The notes beneath the pieces are model-generated. The model was not told the origin of the DNA. It was given only the letters and a program-made list of their open reading frames with translations, and made no database searches. This document shows, in pieces, positions 1 through 3,010 of a stretch of 7,564 nt of DNA. The position numbers and the translations under genes are program-made. The stretch comes from an uncultured Clostridia bacterium (GTDB taxonomy: Bacteria > Bacillota > Clostridia > Oscillospirales > CAG-272), in NCBI GenBank assembly GCA_946641795.1, contig CAMPBZ010000054.1, positions 1 to 7,564 on the forward strand. Reading direction: 5' to 3'. Positions within the stretch are counted from its first letter, which is position 1; every line of letters starts with the position of its first letter.

Positions 1-683
1 CGCTGGCCAATGGCGAGCCTCTCCTTGCCGGCAATGCCCGTCTGCTTGCCCGGTTTGGCGTTTCCCTTTCCTCCACCCCCGCCGACGATGCGGCCGGAAC
101 GGTGGTTTACCTTGCCCTGGGCGGTGTTTTTTGCGGCGCCATCGTTGTTTCCGACGTTTGCAAGCCCGAAGCCGCCGAGGCGATCCGCGCCCTCCGCGCG
201 CTTGGCGTTCGCCGCTCGGTAATGCTTTCCGGCGACCGCGAGCCGGTCGCCCGCGCCGTTGCCGCTGACCTCGGCCTTGACGAATACCGCGCCGGGCTCC
301 TCCCCGCCGACAAGGTTGCCGCCGCCGAAAAACTCCTTTCCGAAAAGCAGGGCGCCTTCGTTTACGTTGGCGACGGCACCAATGACGCTCCCGTGCTCGC
401 CCGCGCCGACGTTGGCGTTGCTATGGGCGCCTTCGGCTCCGACGCCGCCATCGAGGCCGCCGACGTGGTCTTAATGGACGACTCGCTCTCCCGCCTGCCC
501 GTCCTCCTCAAAATCGCCCGCAAGACCCGCCGGATCGTTCTTCAAAATATCATCTTCGCAATCTCCGTAAAGGTCGCCTTCCTCATCCTCAATCTCTTCC
601 TCCCCAACCTTTGGCTGGCCACCTTCGCCGATGTCGGCGTCGCCGTCCTCGCCATCCTCAACGCTTCCAGAGCGGGGAGGTAG
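1..683 (+). CDS. Heavy-metal translocating P1B-type ATPase, C-terminal part (5' end outside window)
   Basis: The reading frame is open from base 3 to a TAG at 681-683, giving 226 residues of the protein end. It starts inside the nucleotide-binding domain (GNARLL at 33-50), then shows GTVVYLALGG, the P-domain stretch MLSGDR, the hinge motif GDGTNDAPVLA (369-401) and GSDAAIEAADVVLM, followed by the last two membrane helices. The GSDAAIEAADVVLM block is typical of CadA/ZntA-type exporters. A lysine in the penultimate helix (codon 570) and an aspartate in the last helix (FADVG, codon 630) match the charged pair that marks Zn/Cd/Pb exporters. Likely role: ATP-driven efflux of divalent soft metals across the cytoplasmic membrane. 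The hinge has Thr where metal pumps more often have Ile. The phosphorylated DKTGT loop and any metal-binding N-terminus lie outside the window, so substrate is inferred. The protein ends just after the last helix, as is usual for the family. Confidence 0.93.
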   Translation, partial: LANGEPLLAGNARLLARFGVSLSSTPADDAAGTVVYLALGGVFCGAIVVSDVCKPEAAEAIRALRALGVRRSVMLSGDREPVARAVAADLGLDEYRAGLLPADKVAAAEKLLSEKQGAFVYVGDGTNDAPVLARADVGVAMGAFGSDAAIEAADVVLMDDSLSRLPVLLKIARKTRRIVLQNIIFAISVKVAFLILNLFLPNLWLATFADVGVAVLAILNASRAGR

Positions 684-704
684 GGGGATAGGGAAGACCA
701 AGGC

Positions 705-752
705 CGCGAGGGGGAGAGAACTTTTTTGCAAAAAAGTTCTCTCCCCCTCGCG
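705..752. repeat. Perfect 48-bp palindrome
   Basis: Positions 705-728 are the exact reverse complement of 729-752, with the centre between 728 and 729. Each arm runs from a C/G-rich outer part (CGCGAGGGGGAGAG) into AACTTTTTTG at the centre. It lies 21 nt after the ATPase stop codon, so in RNA it would form a very stable hairpin at the mRNA 3' end. It has no T-run after the stem, so it is not a classical intrinsic terminator. It could stabilise or end the ATPase message, or be a dispersed palindromic element. The palindrome is read directly; the role is inferred. Confidence 0.85.
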
Positions 753-761
753 CTCCCCTAC

Positions 762-799
762 TTTCAAAAAACTCCAACCAAGGGTTGAGGTTTTTGAAA
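762..799. repeat. Imperfect hairpin repeat, copy 1
   Basis: TTTCAAAAA (762-770) pairs with TTTTTGAAA (791-799). The stem continues inward through CTC/GAG-type and AACC/GGTT pairs around one mismatch and one bulge, closing on a loop near 780-782. The whole element, 761-803, closely resembles 966-1009, which suggests a repeated intergenic element. Confidence 0.65.
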
Positions 800-837
800 A
801 CGGTTATGTTTTCTGCTTCGAATGCCCGCCGCGCCGG

Positions 838-860
838 GCGGTGACGCGGAGCGTCACCGC
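838..860. repeat. Stem-loop, 10-bp perfect stem
   Basis: GCGGTGACGC (838-847) and GCGTCACCGC (851-860) are exact reverse complements separated by GGA. It is followed by A-rich rather than T-rich sequence on the plus strand, so any terminator action would not be on this strand. Function unknown. Confidence 0.65.
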
Positions 861-865
861 AAAAC

Positions 866-902
866 AGAAAAAGAGCAAAGAAAACCTCTTTGCTCTTTTT
901 CT
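866..902. terminator. Possible bidirectional terminator-like hairpin
   Basis: Sixteen bases at 866-881 (AGAAAAAGAGCAAAGA) pair perfectly with 887-902 around a 5-nt loop (AAACC). The 3' arm ends in a T-run (896-900) and the 5' arm contains the matching A-run, so it could act on either strand. The stem is AT-rich, which weakens it as a terminator. It lies about 180 nt after the ATPase stop with no gene in between. Confidence 0.45.
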
Positions 903-907
903 TTACC

Positions 908-928
908 CCGCAAACGTTCCGTTTGCGG
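908..928. repeat. Stem-loop, 9-bp perfect stem
   Basis: CCGCAAACG (908-916) and CGTTTGCGG (920-928) are exact reverse complements separated by TTC. No T-run follows. It is one member of the hairpin cluster; function unknown. Confidence 0.6.
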
Positions 929-966
929 TTGGCGCGGCGGATACCCGGAGCAGCGTATCAAGCCGC

Positions 967-1005
967 TTTCAAAAAATCCAAACCATTGGTTGTAGTTTTT
1001 TGAAA
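967..1005. repeat. Imperfect hairpin repeat, copy 2
   Basis: TTTCAAAAAA (967-976) pairs with TTTTTTGAAA (996-1005). Further AACC/GGTT pairing (981-984 with 988-991) lies across a short internal mismatch. Outer bases and layout match copy 1 at 761-803 (both start CTTTCAAAAAA, then TCCAA, then GGTTG, then TTTTTGAAAA), so the two probably share an origin. Confidence 0.65.
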
Positions 1006-1021
1006 AAGGGTGGGGGGCTTG

Positions 1022-1046
1022 GGGGCTGTTATTTTTACGGCGTTAC
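1022..1046. repeat. Diverged direct repeat, copy 1 (copy 2 at 1098-1120)
   Basis: GGGGCTGTTATTTTT followed by ACGGCGTTAC here matches GGGGCTTTATTTTTT followed by GGCGTTAC at 1098-1120, allowing a small gap. The spacing of copy starts is 76 nt. Either a short duplication or two traces of a dispersed element; nothing shows a function. Confidence 0.45.
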
Positions 1047-1067
1047 AAAATCAGTCCTGCAAAGCAA

Positions 1068-1132
1068 AGAACCGGCTCCGCGCACTGCGCGGCGGGTGGG
1101 GCTTTATTTTTTGGCGTTACGAGGCCGGTTCT
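1068..1132. repeat. Long-range inverted repeat enclosing a small hairpin
   Basis: AGAACCGGC (1068-1076) is the exact reverse complement of GCCGGTTCT (1124-1132). Inside, CCGCGC (1078-1083) pairs with GCGCGG (1087-1092) around ACT. The same ACT loop occurs in the CCCGGC-ACT-GCCGGG hairpin at 1151-1165. Function unknown. Confidence 0.55.
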
Positions 1133-1150
1133 GCTAACCCCGAATTGGCC

Positions 1151-1165
1151 CCCGGCACTGCCGGG
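1151..1165. repeat. Short GC-rich stem-loop
   Basis: CCCGGC (1151-1156) and GCCGGG (1160-1165) form a perfect 6-bp stem with an ACT loop. It sits just before the terminator at 1176-1215. Confidence 0.5.
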
Positions 1166-1175
1166 CGGGCTTTAC

Positions 1176-1215
1176 AAGGACAGGAGAGCAAATTTTTGCT
1201 CTCCTGTCCTTTTTT
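1176..1215 (+). terminator. Intrinsic (Rho-independent) terminator
   Basis: AAGGACAGGAGAGCA (1176-1190) pairs perfectly with TGCTCTCCTGTCCTT (1197-1211) around a loop AATTTT. Six T residues run from 1210 to 1215. Stem length and U-tract position fit a plus-strand terminator. No gene lies between it and the ATPase stop about 490 nt upstream, so it either ends a long ATPase 3' UTR or an unrecognised transcript from the hairpin region. It also insulates the promoter at 1301. Confidence 0.8.
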
Positions 1216-1234
1216 GCTGTGATTTCATCACAGC
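1216..1234. repeat. Stem-loop abutting the terminator
   Basis: GCTGTGAT (1216-1223) and ATCACAGC (1227-1234) are exact reverse complements around TTC. It could be an operator-like dyad or a structural hairpin; it lies about 67 nt upstream of the -35 box at 1301, too far for direct steric repression. Confidence 0.5.
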
Positions 1235-1300
1235 CGGCGCGGCCGGGACGTGGACTTTGCTTTTTGCATCACTTATTCCGCAAAATGCTCCTTTCAAGTA

Positions 1301-1329
1301 TTGACAAATGTTATATTTTTTGATAAAAT
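1301..1329 (+). promoter_or_regulatory. Sigma-A type promoter P1 for small RNA 1
   Basis: TTGACA (1301-1306) and TAAAAT (1324-1329) are separated by 17 nt. This is a consensus -35 and a one-mismatch -10 in AT-rich DNA. Expected start is near 1336. No ribosome binding site and start codon follow before the terminator at 1425-1462. The -35 context AGTATTGACAAA is identical at P2. Confidence 0.82.
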
Positions 1330-1335
1330 TTGAAT

Positions 1336-1462
1336 TGGCCATTAGCCCTATGTAACTGGGCAGCAACTGGGAACTCCGAGTTGACAGAGAAGAACGCCTG
1401 GCCTTCGCGCGTAGACTTCTCACCGCCCTTCCGAGCAATCGGAAGGGCATTCTTATTTTTTT
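1336..1462 (+). ncRNA. Putative structured small RNA 1 (about 115-127 nt, family not recognised)
   Basis: A transcript from P1 would run from about 1336 to the T-run at 1456-1462 and encode no plausible protein. By eye it folds into four hairpins. They are GCCC/GGGC (1345-1348 with 1358-1361), CAACT/AGTTG (1364-1368 with 1379-1383, plus an inner GG/CC pair), and GAGAAG/CTTCTC (1387-1392 with 1416-1421), extended by ACGC/GCGT (1394-1397 with 1409-1412). The fourth is the terminator stem. The 11-nt loop of the third hairpin contains TGGCC (1399-1403), complementary to GGCCA at the RNA 5' end (1337-1341), so a pseudoknot is possible. I compared it mentally with 6S, SRP RNA, T-box, tmRNA and common riboswitch cores and found no convincing match. 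With its own promoter and terminator and no gene between, an independent RNA is likelier than a riboswitch. Structure is inferred by base pairing only. Confidence 0.6.
1425..1462 (+). terminator. Intrinsic terminator of small RNA 1
   Basis: GCCCTTCCGA (1425-1434) pairs perfectly with TCGGAAGGGC (1439-1448) around a GCAA tetraloop of the stable GNRA class. It is followed by ATTCTTA and seven T residues (1456-1462). The T-run starts slightly late, but the stem is strong. Confidence 0.82.
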
Positions 1463-1490
1463 CAATTCCAAAGCAGTTGAATTTAAAGTA

Positions 1491-1518
1491 TTGACAAACG
1501 CGATTTCTTTGCTATAAT
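1491..1518 (+). promoter_or_regulatory. Sigma-A type promoter P2 for small RNA 2
   Basis: TTGACA (1491-1496) and TATAAT (1513-1518) are both perfect consensus boxes, 16 nt apart. Expected start is at about 1525, exactly the first base of the closing helix of the downstream RNA. It lies 29 nt after the T-run that ends small RNA 1. Confidence 0.85.
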
Positions 1519-1524
1519 GATATC

Positions 1525-1608
1525 AAGAACTCGATGACGCCGATGAAAAACTCGGAACTTGGTGGTGACGCCGTATCTTGATCGAGTTCTTTTCTTATTT
1601 CTTTTTTT
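1525..1608 (+). ncRNA. Putative structured small RNA 2 (about 70-84 nt, family not recognised)
   Basis: The predicted 5' end AAGAACTCGAT (1525-1535) pairs perfectly with ATCGAGTTCTT (1581-1591), closing the whole molecule. Inside, CCGA (1540-1543) pairs with TCGG (1552-1555) over an A-rich loop. GGTG (1561-1564) pairs with CGCC (1569-1572), using one G-U pair, over a GTGA loop of the GNRA class. The result is a three-way junction. T-rich DNA follows, with seven T residues at 1602-1608. TGACGCCG occurs twice (1535-1542 and 1566-1573). There is no start codon with a ribosome binding site. Alternative pairing of ATCAAGA (1522-1528) with TCTTGAT (1576-1582) would need transcription to start earlier. 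I do not recognise the family; independent promoter and T-rich end argue for a free-standing RNA. Confidence 0.6.
1581..1608 (+). terminator. Likely terminator end of small RNA 2
   Basis: The 3' arm of the 11-bp closing helix (1581-1591) runs into TTTCTTATTTC and seven T residues (1602-1608). The stem is only moderately GC-rich and encloses 45 nt, so termination may be partial, allowing some read-through towards remA. Confidence 0.5.
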
Positions 1609-1643
1609 CATTCCGCTACTTTCAATTGAAATTCAAAACTTTC

Positions 1644-1672
1644 TTGACAATTTTAGAAGATTATGATATAAT
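1644..1672 (+). promoter_or_regulatory. Sigma-A promoter P3 for the remA operon
   Basis: TTGACA (1644-1649), a 17-nt spacer and TATAAT (1667-1672) match the vegetative consensus perfectly. Expected start is near 1679, giving a leader of about 83 nt before remA. No other good promoter is seen further down, so this probably drives remA through the M16 genes. Confidence 0.88.
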
Positions 1673-1714
1673 ATACTCTGTATAATCTTTAAGTGCGGGG
1701 AGCCGGGAGGATTT

Positions 1715-1765
1715 ATGCCGGCGGCCTTGCAAAAATCAAGCAGAGGAAGGTGCCTTTTTTTATGA
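1715..1765 (+). CDS. Possible 16-residue leader peptide upstream of remA
   Basis: An ATG at 1715 opens a 16-codon frame (MPAALQKSSRGRCLFL) that ends with TGA at 1763-1765, overlapping the remA ATG (1762-1764) as ATGA. A purine run GGGAGG (1705-1710) lies 4 nt before the ATG, close for a ribosome binding site. GCCGG (1702-1706) can pair with CCGGC (1718-1722), placing part of that site and the ATG in an 11-nt loop. This arrangement would allow translational coupling to remA. The frame is short and may be chance. Confidence 0.3.
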   Translation: MPAALQKSSRGRCLFL

Positions 1766-2031
1766 AGTTTATCAACGTCGGTTTTGGAAATATGGTTTCG
1801 GCCGAGCGCGTGGTCGCCCTCGCCAACCCGGATTCCGCCCCCATCAAACGCCTGATTCAGGACTCCAAGGACGACGGCAGAGCCATTGACGTGACCTGCG
1901 GCCGCCGCACCCGCTCGGTCATTATTACCGATTCGGATCACGTCATCCTTTCGGCCATTCAGACCGAGACCATTGCCAACCGTTTGGATAGCGAAGAGGA
2001 CGACGCCACCGACGAGGAAGAAGAGGAATAA
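1762..2031 (+). CDS. remA: Extracellular matrix/biofilm regulator RemA (DUF370)
   Basis: This 89-residue protein matches the RemA family from its first residues: KFINVGFGN (2-10), SAPIKR (25-30), GRRTRSVIITDSDHVILSA (47-65) and QTETIANRL. In Bacillus subtilis RemA is a DNA-binding protein, forming ring-like oligomers, that activates biofilm matrix and osmoprotection genes. The arginine cluster GRRTR (47-51) corresponds to its DNA-binding surface. The ATG at 1762 is chosen because homology begins there and GAGGAAGG (1743-1750) precedes it by 11 nt; an in-frame GTG at 1693 would add 23 unrelated residues. The C-terminus is unusually acidic (SEEDD, then DEEEEE). It is the first gene after promoter P3 and lies 4 nt before gmk, an adjacency common in Bacillota. 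Targets in this organism are unknown. Confidence 0.94.
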   Translation: MKFINVGFGNMVSAERVVALANPDSAPIKRLIQDSKDDGRAIDVTCGRRTRSVIITDSDHVILSAIQTETIANRLDSEEDDATDEEEEE

Positions 2032-2035
2032 CCCT

Positions 2036-2644
2036 ATGGAACGCGGCCTGCTTTTAATTGTTTCCGGCCCCGCCGGAAGCGGAAAATCCACGGTGGACGG
2101 TCTGCTCTGCCAAAATCCCGAATTTGAGCGCTCGGTCTCCTACACCACGCGCGCCCCTCGCAAAGGCGAGGAAAACGGCCGGGAGTACAACTTTATTTCG
2201 GAAGAAGAGTTCCTCCGCCTGAAAGACGAGAACGCCCTGTTTGAGGCCAACTATTTTTGCGGCCACTACTACGGTTCGCCCCGCCGCCGCGCCGAGGAAG
2301 TGCTTGCCTCCGGCCGCAATTTCATTATGGAAATTGACGTAAACGGCGCAATGAATATGAAAAAGATCTACCCCGAGGCGGTGCTGATCATGCTGCTCCC
2401 GCCCTCCTATTCCGCCCAGGAAAAGCGCCTGCGCGGCCGCGGTACCGAGCCGGAAGAAAAAATCCTTGCCCGGCTGGCGCGCACCAAAGAGGAGCTGGAA
2501 TTTTTGCCCCAGTACGATTACATTGTTTACAACCGCGAAAACGGCGCCGCCGAGGCCGCCGAGGAAATTCGCGCCATTGTCCGCGCCGAAAAAAGCTCGG
2601 TGCGCCGCAACCCCGCGGCAAAGGACGATTACCTTGCCAACTGA
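2036..2644 (+). CDS. gmk: Guanylate kinase
   Basis: Guanylate kinase converts GMP and ATP to GDP and ADP in purine nucleotide synthesis and salvage. The 202-residue length is normal. The P-loop is GPAGSGKST (11-19). The GMP-binding segment is SYTTRAPRKGEENGREYNF (35-53), with Arg39, Arg42 and Tyr51 in the expected places. HYYGSP (77-82) and EIDVNGA (99-105) follow, then the lid RLRGRGTEPEEKI. The P-loop ends in KST where many family members have KGT or KST, so no loss of function is suggested. The ATG at 2036 is chosen because the family starts just before the P-loop; the frame continues open further upstream but overlaps remA. Its ribosome binding site AGAGG (2022-2026) lies inside the Glu-rich tail codons of remA. 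Coupled translation with remA is likely. Confidence 0.95.
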   Translation: MERGLLLIVSGPAGSGKSTVDGLLCQNPEFERSVSYTTRAPRKGEENGREYNFISEEEFLRLKDENALFEANYFCGHYYGSPRRRAEEVLASGRNFIMEIDVNGAMNMKKIYPEAVLIMLLPPSYSAQEKRLRGRGTEPEEKILARLARTKEELEFLPQYDYIVYNRENGAAEAAEEIRAIVRAEKSSVRRNPAAKDDYLAN

Positions 2645-2680
2645 CCGTTCCCCCAACCATTTTTTAGTTAATTTTATCCG

Positions 2681-2688
2681 AAAAGGAG
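2681..2688 (+). promoter_or_regulatory. Ribosome binding site of rpoZ
   Basis: AAAAGGAG lies 10 nt before the rpoZ ATG in the 54-nt gmk-rpoZ gap. The rest of that gap (2645-2680) is AT-rich without a convincing promoter or terminator. Confidence 0.7.
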
Positions 2689-2698
2689 ATTTTGAAAG

Positions 2699-3010
2699 AT
2701 GCTTCACCCTACCATTGACGAATTGACGCAAGGCAAATACAACCGCTACGAGCTGGCGCTTGCCGCCGCCCGCTGCGCGCGTCTGGTGACCGACGAATAC
2801 GTCCGCCAGCACGAGGCCGCCGAGCGCGCCCAAACCGGCAACAAGGAGACCGACCGGCCCATCAACACCATGATCGACCGCGAACTGCGCGACGAAAAGG
2901 CCGTTCAGGTAGCCGTGCGCCGCATTTACCGCGGCGAGTACGTGATTGACGAGAACGCCGGAGAAACCGAAGAAGCCGCCGAAGAGACTGCCGAAGAAAC
3001 TCTTTCGTGA
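2699..3010 (+). CDS. rpoZ: DNA-directed RNA polymerase omega subunit
   Basis: Omega binds the beta' subunit and aids RNA polymerase assembly and stability. The start MLHPTIDELTQGKYNRYELALAA matches the family pattern (ML-P-IDEL, then a Y-L-AAA-RAR helix), and RPINTMIDREL followed by AVQVAVRRIYRGEYVI matches the second conserved part. At 103 residues it is longer than the roughly 67-residue Bacillus protein. The extra length comes from a polar insertion at about 34-52 and an acidic tail (residues about 84-103, ENAGETEEAAEETAEETLS). Position between gmk and priA agrees with the usual order. Its TGA (3008-3010) overlaps the priA GTG. The coding for the tail is a near-repeat of GAAGAA/GCC/ACT codons. 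Confidence 0.9.
   Translation: MLHPTIDELTQGKYNRYELALAAARCARLVTDEYVRQHEAAERAQTGNKETDRPINTMIDRELRDEKAVQVAVRRIYRGEYVIDENAGETEEAAEETAEETLS

Larger units (their letters stand above)
684..1300. other. Intergenic region dense in inverted repeats, no credible gene
   Basis: About 600 bases between the ATPase stop and the first promoter carry no reading frame with a ribosome binding site or a recognisable protein. Frames that cross it start inside the ATPase gene in another phase or run through palindromes. It holds at least eight stem-loops, described separately, two of them related to each other, plus one diverged direct repeat. A G-rich patch (GGGTGGGGGG followed by CTTGGGGG) lies at 1008-1025. After the terminator at 1176-1215 and the stem-loop at 1216-1234, positions 1235-1290 show nothing I can interpret. 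Confidence 0.7.

Noticed and set aside
1008..1025. G-quadruplex candidate in the G-rich patch
   Set aside because: Only three separated G-runs of three or more are present; a fourth would require splitting one run without a loop.
631..1137. A 168-residue plus-strand frame across the ATPase end and hairpin region
   Set aside because: It begins inside the ATPase gene in another phase, has no ribosome binding site, and its codons run through palindromes and repeats.
1172..1471. A 99-residue minus-strand frame across the terminator and small RNA 1
   Set aside because: It covers the terminator, promoter P1 and a structured RNA region, has no family resemblance, and no ribosome binding site was seen.
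1535..1573. CRISPR or iteron-like array from the repeated TGACGCCG word
   Set aside because: Only two copies, 31 nt apart, and both are explained by the fold of small RNA 2.
1336..1608. Riboswitch (metal-sensing or other) controlling remA or the ATPase
   Set aside because: The RNAs lie downstream of the ATPase, so they cannot be its leader. Each has its own promoter and T-rich end before the separate remA promoter. I could not match the conserved core of any riboswitch class I know, including NiCo, Mn, fluoride, THF or guanidine types.
1693..1761. Longer RemA starting at the GTG at 1693
   Set aside because: The extra 23 residues do not resemble the RemA family, there is a good start with a ribosome binding site at 1762, and the GTG is only about 14 nt from the expected transcription start.
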